Of a stretch of DNA of 32,959 nucleotides, positions 1 through 5,107 are shown piece after piece (within the stretch, counting starts at the first letter, position 1; the number at the start of each line of letters is the position of its first letter). This stretch comes from a virus. Position numbers and translations under genes: made by a program. The stretch covers positions 1 through 32,959 of IMG/VR virus record IMGVR_UViG_3300032093_007123, one strand, 5' to 3'. Under the pieces are notes generated by a model, which was given only the letters and a program-made list of their open reading frames with translations, was not told where the DNA came from and searched no databases.

Positions 1-5
1 CTTAG
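1..5 (+). promoter_or_regulatory. 5'-truncated host-type -7 box (CTTAG)
   Basis: The window opens with CTTAGCACTT, 24 bases before the ATG at 30. It matches the 3' part of the TATCTTAGCAC boxes found before the genes at 309 and 578. The -33 part lies outside the window. Confidence 0.55.
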
Positions 6-29
6 CACTTCATACTTAAAAAATAAACG

Positions 30-272
30 ATGAGAATCATTAAAGCACAACACCCCGACTGGCAAGCAACACCTTTTTTTATTTTAACCTCAGGACAATA
101 CGAACATATTATGCGTGGTTATGAGGATTTTCAAAACTTAGATGATGTTATTGACTACCTATGTTCATTTGAGTGTGAAAATACTGATTTCATAACAACT
201 GTAGATGACCAAATTGTTTTCAAGGAAATGACAGAAAATAGACAAATTGAATTTTGGTTTGATCAGAATTAA
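30..272 (+). CDS. Small hypothetical phage protein (80 aa)
   Basis: I do not recognise the family. The product is a short acidic soluble protein with no signal peptide or membrane segment and a region rich in Asp and Phe (residues 30-60). The start at 30 is favoured because it lies 24 bases after a TATCTTAG-type box behind an A-rich leader, the same geometry as the next gene. It belongs to a set of small single-gene units at this end of the block, each with its own promoter, an arrangement typical of early host-takeover genes in phages (inference). The coding status is well supported by promoter geometry and a compact layout; the function is unknown. Confidence 0.75.
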   Translation: MRIIKAQHPDWQATPFFILTSGQYEHIMRGYEDFQNLDDVIDYLCSFECENTDFITTVDDQIVFKEMTENRQIEFWFDQN

Positions 273-284
273 TCCCTATCTTAG
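253..284 (+). promoter_or_regulatory. Host-type promoter: TTTG, then TATCTTAG 24 bases on
   Basis: TTTG begins at 253 and TATCTTAG at 277, a 24-base offset. The same offset is seen at 524/548, 32245/32269 and 32659/32683. It fits the Bacteroidetes primary-sigma consensus of a -33 TTTG and a -7 TAnnTTTG. The ATG at 309 lies 24 bases after the box, with an A-rich leader and no Shine-Dalgarno site. Confidence 0.75.
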
Positions 285-308
285 CACCTCACAATTAAAA
301 CAAACATC

Positions 309-542
309 ATGGACTTTTTAATCACACCACTCACTCAAGAACAATACAACGAACTCAGTTCAATGAAATTGGAATCACCATCAATATATGCTAGTATAGT
401 CAAATCCTTTCAGAAAGATGTTAGAGCATATCGTGATCACGGGATCTATGGTATCGGAGCTTTCTTTAGTAAGGATGTATATGACTTAGCTCGTTACTAC
501 GAATACATCGTTCTCAAAAAACTCTTGGAGAAATCAAATTAA
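309..542 (+). CDS. Small hypothetical phage protein (77 aa)
   Basis: The family is not recognised. The sequence is mainly helical in appearance, with many Tyr residues (SIYASIVKSF, YRDHGIYGIG, LARYYEYIVL) and a Lys-rich end. There is no signal peptide or membrane segment. It is expressed from its own promoter (253-284), and its 3' end overlaps the -33 box of the next promoter at 524, so the genes are packed as separate transcription units rather than as one operon. Its role may be early host modulation, inferred only from position and promoter type. Confidence 0.75.
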   Translation: MDFLITPLTQEQYNELSSMKLESPSIYASIVKSFQKDVRAYRDHGIYGIGAFFSKDVYDLARYYEYIVLKKLLEKSN

Positions 543-555
543 CATCATATCTTAG
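524..555 (+). promoter_or_regulatory. Host-type promoter: CTTGG, then TATCTTAG 24 bases on
   Basis: CTTG begins at 524 and TATCTTAG at 548, again 24 bases apart. The box is followed by CACAC and an A-rich leader, with 22 bases to the ATG at 578. The -33 part lies inside the 3' end of the preceding gene. Confidence 0.75.
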
Positions 556-577
556 CACACTAATAAATAAAAATAAA

Positions 578-1087
578 ATGAAAAAAATCATGATGGTCGC
601 AATCGTCCTAATTGCATCTTATGTTTCCAAAGCTCAAACAATTAGAGCAACATCATCTGCTGGTATCTCAATGTTAAGAGAGTCAACCTATGATGTAGGA
701 TATAGTCCAGTAACAATGGTTGGTTTAGAATTCAATGACAAATTCGGTTTGGAGTATGGTTATTCTTGGGGTCTCAACAATTCTCCACAACAATTGAATA
801 ACTATATCAATGGAACTTCAAGGAGTTATACTGCTGGTCATTTCACTCACATTACTGCTCTATACTGGAAGACAGAAAAAGATGAAGGGACTGGTGTAAA
901 TTTAGGGTTTGGTATATCCTCTACCAATTTCTATAAAGCTGAAGAAGGTGTTGTGATTGACAAATTGGTCCGACCTTATTTCAAAGTTGGTGTTGATCAT
1001 TCATTCAACAATAATTGGTCAGGAACAATAAATGCAGGATTAGGAGAGTTAACAATGGTCACAGTTGGTTTAACAAAAAAATTATAA
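578..1087 (+). CDS. Exported beta-barrel-like outer membrane protein (169 aa)
   Basis: Residues 1-20 form a classical signal peptide: MKK, a hydrophobic core (MMVAIVLIASYV), then SKAQ, the usual Bacteroidetes cleavage context. The mature part alternates polar and hydrophobic residues in short strands separated by Gly/Asn turns (VGLEFNDKFGLEYGYSWG, GVNLGFGIS, GTINAGLGEL) and ends MVTVGLTKKL, consistent with a small 8- to 10-strand outer-membrane barrel. No catalytic motif is visible. It is monocistronic between its own promoter and the terminator at 1115. A virion role is unlikely given the signal peptide; altering the host surface, for example by blocking superinfecting phages, is an inference. 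It could also be a host-derived cargo gene. Confidence 0.85.
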   Translation: MKKIMMVAIVLIASYVSKAQTIRATSSAGISMLRESTYDVGYSPVTMVGLEFNDKFGLEYGYSWGLNNSPQQLNNYINGTSRSYTAGHFTHITALYWKTEKDEGTGVNLGFGISSTNFYKAEEGVVIDKLVRPYFKVGVDHSFNNNWSGTINAGLGELTMVTVGLTKKL

Positions 1088-1114
1088 ATTGTTCGTTGTT
1101 TTATAAATAAAATT

Positions 1115-1139
1115 GGTCTCAGAAATGAGACCTTTTTTT
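1115..1139 (+). terminator. Rho-independent terminator, possibly bidirectional
   Basis: GGTCTC (1115-1120) and GAGACC (1127-1132) form a 6-bp stem with an AGAAAT loop, followed by T7 (1133-1139). On the minus strand the stem is followed by AATTTTATTTAT, so it may also end the opposing gene at 1138-1536. Confidence 0.85.
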
Positions 1140-1536
1140 ATTCCCAATATTTTGATAATTTATCTTTAGGTCTACCCTTTGGTGTTAATACCACGCCATG
1201 CTTCATTAGAACCCTCTGGAGGAACTGTTCGTGTAAATCCTGTGTAATGTCATAGCCAATAATTTCAAGGAATTTTAGGGTATTAGAATGGTCTCTGGTG
1301 AAGTTGAAGGATTTGAAGGCTATGTGACTAACTTCTTTGTTGTCCTTGGCTCTTTTTTCTCTGAATACTTTTCCCCTTTTTCTGGCTCTTTCACGATAAT
1401 GTGCTTGGATCATTGCTCCATAAGCATTTTGACAAGGTCTGCACTTATAGTTCAGTCCATCCTTTGCATTCTTGTTGATAGAAAAATCCGAAAGAGGTTT
1501 TTCAATTTTACATTTACTACAAATTTTTGATTCCAT
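1138..1536 (-). CDS. CxxC/CxxC zinc-finger protein, HNH-nuclease-associated type (132 aa)
   Basis: The N-terminus carries C6-x2-C9 and C32-x2-C35 in the context KICSKCKIEKPLSDF and DGLNYKCRPCQN, a treble-clef-like finger known from the front of many phage HNH endonucleases. A basic helix follows (RERARKRGKVFREKRAK, about residues 48-64). I do not see the HNH catalytic motif, so this is either a stand-alone DNA-binding finger or an endonuclease relative with a different or lost catalytic part. It is the only minus-strand gene in the window and has its own TAGTATTTAT box just before the start. The opposed strand and isolation suggest an inserted moron or homing-type element (inference). Confidence 0.85.
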   Translation of the reverse strand: MESKICSKCKIEKPLSDFSINKNAKDGLNYKCRPCQNAYGAMIQAHYRERARKRGKVFREKRAKDNKEVSHIAFKSFNFTRDHSNTLKFLEIIGYDITQDLHEQFLQRVLMKHGVVLTPKGRPKDKLSKYWE

Positions 1537-1540
1537 TTTT

Positions 1541-1550
1541 ATAAATACTA
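1541..1550 (-). promoter_or_regulatory. TAGTATTTAT box before the minus-strand gene
   Basis: On the minus strand this reads TAGTATTTAT, followed by AAAA and the ATG at 1536. It resembles the TATATTTAT boxes before the genes at 2856, 8095, 23111, 27348 and 29213. No -33 TTTG is found at the 24-base offset. Confidence 0.45.
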
Positions 1551-1839
1551 TTCAGATCCCAAAAAGTTTTTTTATTTATTGAGAGTATTTGAACTGACAG
1601 GAAAAGGTTCAATGTCGCCCTGAAGGTATAATCGGCACGGAACGAGAATAAGGGTCTCACGGGTGGAATAATTCAAATAGAACTAAGACATACCTGATAC
1701 GAAAGAGGTCAATAAGGATAAGTAAGATATGGGGGATTATAGGAACTGGTCTTACGAAACTTATTGGGTGTGGTTAAAATATAGGGAACTATAAGTGTGC
1801 TTAGTTGTCTCGTTGAAGAAGATTATTTATATTTTACAA
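1551..1839 (+). ncRNA. Gene-free region with candidate structured RNA
   Basis: No credible reading frame spans these bases, and the G content looks higher than in the flanks. Pairings seen: TTGAAC (1589-1594) with GTTCAA (1607-1612); CAATAAG (1710-1716) with CTTATTG (1760-1766), enclosing GTAAGA (1722-1727) with TCTTAC (1750-1755), which together make 13 bp around an asymmetric internal loop; and a possible GGTAT/ATACC closure (1625-1629 with about 1690-1694). AATAAG occurs again near 1648, so CTTATT has an alternative partner. I do not recognise an RNA family. It could equally be a DNA-level element such as an origin, or the remnant of an inserted gene. Confidence 0.45.
1804..1837 (+). promoter_or_regulatory. 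Promoter GTTG, then TATATTTTAC, almost leaderless
   Basis: GTTG (1804-1807) and TATATTTT (1828-1835) are offset by 24 bases, the same as in the host-type promoters. The ATG at 1840 is only two bases after TATATTTTAC, so a start site 5 to 7 bases downstream of the box would fall at or inside the start codon. Confidence 0.55.
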
Positions 1840-2139
1840 ATGAAAAAGAATATTATATCAATACAGGAAATTGAAAGAAATAATAGAGTAAAAGAATTAA
1901 TGAGCAATAGAGTTGAAAGAAAAAAACAGCAGCCGTTAAAACTTACTCAAGAAGAAATGTTTGAAGTTAAAGCATTTATGAAAGAAGGTATTTCCAGATC
2001 AGAAGCTGTAAATTTAGTATTAGAAAAAAATAAGTTATTAAATGTTAAGACTAATGAAAGAACTCATTTGAATAACTGGAATACTGGTGGATTTATTACC
2101 GATACAAAATACAAGCAACCAATCAAACATAGGAAGTAA
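1840..2139 (+). CDS. Small basic hypothetical protein (99 aa)
   Basis: The family is not recognised. The start at 1840 is chosen over an in-frame ATG at 1795 because a promoter-like box ends just before it and the extra residues are not protein-like. The N-terminal half is charged and helical (EIERNNRVKELMSNRVERKK); the middle has a helix-turn-helix flavour (LTQEEMFEVKAFMKEGISRSEAVNLVL, about residues 43-69), as in small DNA-binding proteins. The C-terminus is basic (YKQPIKHRK). DNA binding is plausible but unproven. It is the first of three adjacent small genes that end at the terminator at 2775. Confidence 0.7.
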   Translation: MKKNIISIQEIERNNRVKELMSNRVERKKQQPLKLTQEEMFEVKAFMKEGISRSEAVNLVLEKNKLLNVKTNERTHLNNWNTGGFITDTKYKQPIKHRK

Positions 2140-2150
2140 TACAATATTTT

Positions 2151-2160
2151 TATATTTTAC
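2151..2160 (+). promoter_or_regulatory. TATATTTTAC box before the gene at 2165
   Basis: This is the same ten bases as at 1828-1837, placed four bases before an ATG. No TTTG lies at the 24-base offset. The repeated box and position suggest a start signal shared by both genes. Confidence 0.45.
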
Positions 2161-2164
2161 TTAT

Positions 2165-2449
2165 ATGGATAAGTTAAGATTATTACTCAACGAGAAATAC
2201 AATATACCAGTTGGAGATTATTTTAAGTTGAAGGAAGAAGATAAAGATGCAATTAGTTCCATTATTGTGGAGCATTACCAACGAAATCTGCTTCAAGATC
2301 CAATGAATGTTTATTTATATTTAAAAATCTTAAGGCATCAAATTGATATGAGCATTCAAGATGAAGAATATGAAAGAGTAGACATCATGAATAGATGCAG
2401 AAATAAAGTAATGGATATGTTCCCAAGAATAGTAGATGAAGACATTTAA
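2165..2449 (+). CDS. Hypothetical helical protein (94 aa)
   Basis: The family is not recognised. The start at 2165 (MDKLRLLLNEKYN) is preferred to the longer frame from 2087, which would overlap the upstream gene and adds residues of no clear character. The protein is acidic and mostly helical, with no membrane segment (residues 20-75: KEEDKDAISSIIVEHYQ, YLYLKILRHQIDM). It overlaps the next gene by 14 bases, so the two are probably co-translated. Confidence 0.75.
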   Translation: MDKLRLLLNEKYNIPVGDYFKLKEEDKDAISSIIVEHYQRNLLQDPMNVYLYLKILRHQIDMSIQDEEYERVDIMNRCRNKVMDMFPRIVDEDI

Positions 2450-2702
2450 TTTTATAATACAAGAAGTTTTCTACAAGCATTATGAAGTAACACTGGATCA
2501 GAACCAGTATGAAAAAATGATGATGAAAATTCAAGATGGAGATCTAACCTCAGAAGAATACATAATGGAATATTTGATGAATACTTCCAACGAAATCAAA
2601 GAATCAAAAGCAAAAGATTTTGTAATCAATCTAGTTCAAAAAGAAGAACTCACCAATCTAATTAAAAAAAGTAAGGAATTACCCTATGGAATTTTCAATT
2701 AG
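2436..2702 (+). CDS. Hypothetical helical protein (88 aa)
   Basis: The family is not recognised. The product is a charged helical protein with a Met-rich stretch (YEKMMMKIQDG) and a Lys/Glu-rich C-terminal half. The start lies inside the end of the previous gene, a translational-coupling arrangement. The strong terminator at 2775 ends this small operon. It may act as a regulatory partner of the preceding gene (inference from overlap only). Confidence 0.7.
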   Translation: MKTFNFIIQEVFYKHYEVTLDQNQYEKMMMKIQDGDLTSEEYIMEYLMNTSNEIKESKAKDFVINLVQKEELTNLIKKSKELPYGIFN

Positions 2703-2720
2703 TTTTTATATTTAATTTAG

Positions 2721-2767
2721 GTATTGGTTGATTCTGCATAGTCATTCAAATTTTTTTTTACCAATAC
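2721..2767. repeat. 8-bp perfect inverted repeat around a T9 run
   Basis: GTATTGGT (2721-2728) is the exact complement of ACCAATAC (2760-2767), with 31 bases between them that end in nine T. It lies between the stop at 2702 and the terminator hairpin. It could be an operator pair for the winged-helix protein downstream, or an RNA stem. Confidence 0.4.
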
Positions 2768-2774
2768 TCGTAAG

Positions 2775-2803
2775 CCCTGATAAAACTTATCAGGGTTTTT
2801 TTT
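2775..2803 (+). terminator. Strong Rho-independent terminator
   Basis: CCCTGATAA (2775-2783) pairs fully with TTATCAGGG (2787-2795) across an AAC loop, followed by T8 (2796-2803). It separates the 1840-2702 operon from the regulator and terminase operon. Confidence 0.92.
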
Positions 2804-2837
2804 ATCCAAGATTATTTACTCCTACGGATAGGTATAG

Positions 2838-2846
2838 TATATTTAT
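2838..2846 (+). promoter_or_regulatory. TATATTTAT box before the regulator/terminase operon
   Basis: TATATTTAT lies nine bases before the ATG at 2856 and 35 bases after the terminator T tract, so a new transcript must start here. The same box precedes 8095, 23111, 27348 and 29213. There is no TTTG at the -33 offset. Confidence 0.6.
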
Positions 2847-2855
2847 CAAAAAACT

Positions 2856-3116
2856 ATGAAGAAGCTAACAAACCCTAGACAGATTGCAATCCTAAAAATT
2901 ATTACAGAAGACATTGAAAAGACTGGTGACTTCACACCTTTAACCAATCAAGAGATCTATGAAAAGATGGATTTCAAAATATCACCTTTTTCAATTAGAG
3001 ATCACATTATCAAAATGGCAAACAATGGATTCATTCAGAAGATAAACAACACATGGATCAATGATGTATATTATCCAAGAGTTATTTATAAAGGGAAAAA
3101 TGAGTTGGCTAGATGA
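2856..3116 (+). CDS. Winged-helix-like DNA-binding protein (86 aa)
   Basis: After a basic N-terminus (MKKLTNPRQIAILK), residues about 28-60 read as a helix-turn-helix (LTNQEIYEKMDF, then SPFSIRDHIIKMANNGF). A short beta hairpin follows (IQKINNTWI), the layout of a winged helix as in small phage regulators. No effector domain is present. It is the first gene of the operon that carries the sigma-like factor and the terminase, and overlaps that sigma gene by 17 bases. It may control the timing of this operon, perhaps through the inverted repeat at 2721-2767 (inference). Confidence 0.75.
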   Translation: MKKLTNPRQIAILKIITEDIEKTGDFTPLTNQEIYEKMDFKISPFSIRDHIIKMANNGFIQKINNTWINDVYYPRVIYKGKNELAR

Positions 3117-3633
3117 ACTCATATTAACAAAGATTTTGAATAATATTTGGATTGAATCCAACTTTGACGAATTAAAAAAAATATGTAGATCAGTCAGCAG
3201 GCAAAATGATATTGACGATCTATTGCAAACCTGTGTTGAACAGTTCCTCCTCAACAAAAAAACAGCTGAGTTAAGCAGCAACCAAAAATTATATTTCTTT
3301 ACAAGGATTGTTCATAACCAATATCATTCCAAAACCTCAAAATTTTATTATCATTTCAAAAGGAGTTACAATACCCTATATGATGAAACAGAAATAGTAG
3401 ATGAGGATTACCAAGAACCAGAAGTGAATTTGGAATGGGTAATGAAACAACTAGATGAAATTAAACAAGGTAAGGATTGGTATTATGGTAGACTATTTGA
3501 ATTATACATTGAACTTGGATGTTCAATTACAAAACTGTCAGAGAGGACAACAATCCCAATCAATAGCGTCTCAAGGGACATCAACAAAATTAGAAAAATA
3601 CTAAACAAGAAAAGAAATGGGATGTGGTTGTAA
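3100..3633 (+). CDS. Phage-encoded sigma-70-like factor (177 aa)
   Basis: The frame is open from 3061, but the ATG at 3100 (MSWLDELILTK) is the more phage-like start, overlapping the upstream gene. Residues 37-43 (DIDDLLQ) match the acidic core of sigma region 2, followed by an aromatic-rich part (LYFFTRIVHNQYH) in the place of regions 2.3-2.4. Residues about 140-175 (LGCSITKLSERTTIPINSVS, then a basic recognition helix) match region 4. There is no region 1 or 3, so the overall size is that of an ECF-type factor. It would direct host RNA polymerase to phage promoters, plausibly the TATATTTAT boxes, including the one before its own operon. The family call is good; the target promoters are inferred. 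Confidence 0.78.
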   Translation: MSWLDELILTKILNNIWIESNFDELKKICRSVSRQNDIDDLLQTCVEQFLLNKKTAELSSNQKLYFFTRIVHNQYHSKTSKFYYHFKRSYNTLYDETEIVDEDYQEPEVNLEWVMKQLDEIKQGKDWYYGRLFELYIELGCSITKLSERTTIPINSVSRDINKIRKILNKKRNGMWL

Positions 3634-3910
3634 AGGAGGATCTCAAGCTCCAAAATCAAAGATTAAGGTTATTAGACACGAAGATCAGGTCAACGAAATA
3701 GTAGATCCTGAACCAATCAATTATACACAACAGGATATAAACAGAGCCAGAGCTTACTTCCAAATGGAAGATAAATCAGAAATGGAAAAAGAATGGTTTA
3801 GAGCATTTGTTCTATCACACCTCAAAGAATCAGTTCAAGGATATTGTGATGTAATCTGTAAGAAGAGAATAAATGCGAAGCTTGATAAACTACAACAAAG
3901 ATTAACATAA
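3617..3910 (+). CDS. Small Cys-containing hypothetical protein (97 aa)
   Basis: The N-terminus MGCGCKGG holds two cysteines in a Gly-rich turn, and a second pair lies near residues 77-81 (GYCDVICKKR). The four could bind a metal. The middle is acidic and helical. The MGCGCKGG start is a pattern I associate with genes near terminases in Bacteroidetes phages, but I know no function. It overlaps the sigma gene by 17 bases, and its stop shares a base with the start of the small terminase. Confidence 0.75.
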   Translation: MGCGCKGGSQAPKSKIKVIRHEDQVNEIVDPEPINYTQQDINRARAYFQMEDKSEMEKEWFRAFVLSHLKESVQGYCDVICKKRINAKLDKLQQRLT

Positions 3911-4323
3911 TGCAATTAGGAAGACCAAAAAAGAAACTGAGTGACTTACCAAATGGATGGGAACTTAGACTACTTGAGATGGGTAGGGAAGGTATGTTAG
4001 ATGTTGATGCGAGAGTATATCTCGGAATATCAAAGGATACTTTTTATAGATTACTTGACGAAGAACCAAATTTTTCGGAAGCCGTCAATGCAATGAGGGA
4101 AGCATCACATACATGGTGGGCGTCAATACCAAGAAAAGGATTCAAAGATGGAACATCAAAGAACCTAAATTCAAACTTATATTCACTCGTAATGAGAAAC
4201 AAGTTCGGTGATGAATGGAACACAGAAAAGAAAGTGGATATAACATCAGGAGGAGAGAAGATTGAAGGAACAAAGAAATACGAGATTGAAATAATCAAAA
4301 AAACAATTGAAGATAATGAGTGA
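3910..4323 (+). CDS. terS: Terminase small subunit (137 aa)
   Basis: After a basic start (LGRPKKKLSDLP), residues about 27-55 form a helix-turn-helix (GMLDVDARVYLGISKDTFYR) of the kind that binds packaging sites in small terminases. A second part follows (WASIPRKGF, then LYSLVMRNKFGDEW), typical of the small-terminase core, and a charged C-terminus rich in Lys and Glu. Small terminases recognise phage DNA and hand it to the motor. The large subunit is encoded about 2.6 kb downstream, separated by methyltransferases. The length fits the family. Confidence 0.8.
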   Translation: MQLGRPKKKLSDLPNGWELRLLEMGREGMLDVDARVYLGISKDTFYRLLDEEPNFSEAVNAMREASHTWWASIPRKGFKDGTSKNLNSNLYSLVMRNKFGDEWNTEKKVDITSGGEKIEGTKKYEIEIIKKTIEDNE

Positions 4324-4492
4324 GGAGAAACTAAAACTCAATCTAACATTTTTGCAGTATAGGTTTTTATACATGACCTTACTTGACAAATTGGAGTTCT
4401 TACAATCAGAGGAACAAACACCAGCAACAAAAGAATACTACCAAATAATCAAACAAGTCAAAGAACAACTTTGGAAAAAAATGGATGAATAA
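4316..4492 (+). CDS. Small helical hypothetical protein (58 aa)
   Basis: The start at 4316 gives an ATGAGTGA overlap with the small-terminase stop; an in-frame ATG at 4307 is possible but would overlap more. The product is a helical, amphipathic protein (LQYRFLYMTLLDKLEFL, YYQIIKQVKEQLWKKM) with no known motif. Its stop overlaps the next start (TAATG). It may be a cofactor for packaging, judged only from position. Confidence 0.65.
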   Translation: MSEEKLKLNLTFLQYRFLYMTLLDKLEFLQSEEQTPATKEYYQIIKQVKEQLWKKMDE

Positions 4493-5106
4493 TGAATACA
4501 AGTCCCAACATGGAAAGATGTGATCTACCCATCATCAAAGAAATGGTAGAGAAATACAATCTCAAAGGAGATATAATTGAGTTCGGAACTTTCACTTGTG
4601 AGTCAGCACTATTTCTGGCATCACAATTCCCTGATAAAAAGATTTATACAATAGATCATTTTCAAGGATTGGAAAAGACATCAAAGTCATTACCATCAAG
4701 TAGTGATTGGACCGAAGGAGCATTTGCTCTTGGTCACCCTGACTATCAAGCAGGACATATCCCAAAGAACATTGAGGAAGCAAAAGAGAAACTATCAAGA
4801 AGAGATAATATTGAATTGATCCTATCTGATGTTCATGATTTAACTCACCCCAACGATTATGGTATTGGTAAGTTAGCAGCAGCAAATGTTGATGTTGATA
4901 TCTATGAACCAACAGTATCATCATTGGAGTTCCTAACCAAATGTGAGTGGAATGAAATCTTTATTAGGTTTGATGACTGGCATGGTAATGAAGTGGAATA
5001 TGATGAACACGAAAGACTGGCGTTCATTGAATGGATTGAGAAGTATAATTACCAATACGAAATAACTCATGGGGGTTATATTGGAGGATCATTTGTAAAA
5101 CGATAA
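4492..5106 (+). CDS. TylF/MycF-like SAM-dependent methyltransferase (204 aa)
   Basis: Residues 27-38 (DIIEFGTFTCES) form the SAM-binding motif I, followed by an acidic end of strand 2 (KKIYTIDHFQGL). DIYEPTVSSLEFL (about 136-148) matches the DLYESTxxAL block of the macrocin O-methyltransferase (TylF) family, and FDDWHG (160-165) matches its metal-site DD region. That family methylates sugar hydroxyls with Mg2+. The phage substrate is unknown; a modified nucleotide, a surface glycan or a glycosylated virion protein are options. It sits between the two terminase genes, directly before the DNA methyltransferase, with only one base between them. Fold confidence is high, substrate confidence low. 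Confidence 0.8.
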   Translation: MNTSPNMERCDLPIIKEMVEKYNLKGDIIEFGTFTCESALFLASQFPDKKIYTIDHFQGLEKTSKSLPSSSDWTEGAFALGHPDYQAGHIPKNIEEAKEKLSRRDNIELILSDVHDLTHPNDYGIGKLAAANVDVDIYEPTVSSLEFLTKCEWNEIFIRFDDWHGNEVEYDEHERLAFIEWIEKYNYQYEITHGGYIGGSFVKR

Positions 5107-5107
5107 T

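Noticed and set aside
1288-1530. Plus-strand frame opposite the zinc-finger gene
   Set aside because: It is a shadow of the minus-strand gene, whose CxxC pairs are clearly real.
1540-1552. T4-type late promoter TATAAATACTATT on the + strand
   Set aside because: It is an exact match by letters, but it is the complement of the box before the minus-strand gene, occurs only once, and no T4-like late factors are seen.
1680-1735. Group I intron core (AGAACTAAGACATACC and AAGTAAGATATGG look like R and S elements)
   Set aside because: The required P7 and P3 pairings are weak, no exon is interrupted, and better pairings use the same bases in another way.
2087-2164. Upstream extension of the 2165 gene (start at 2087)
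   Set aside because: It overlaps the previous gene heavily and passes through the repeated TATATTTTAC box; the later start fits both.
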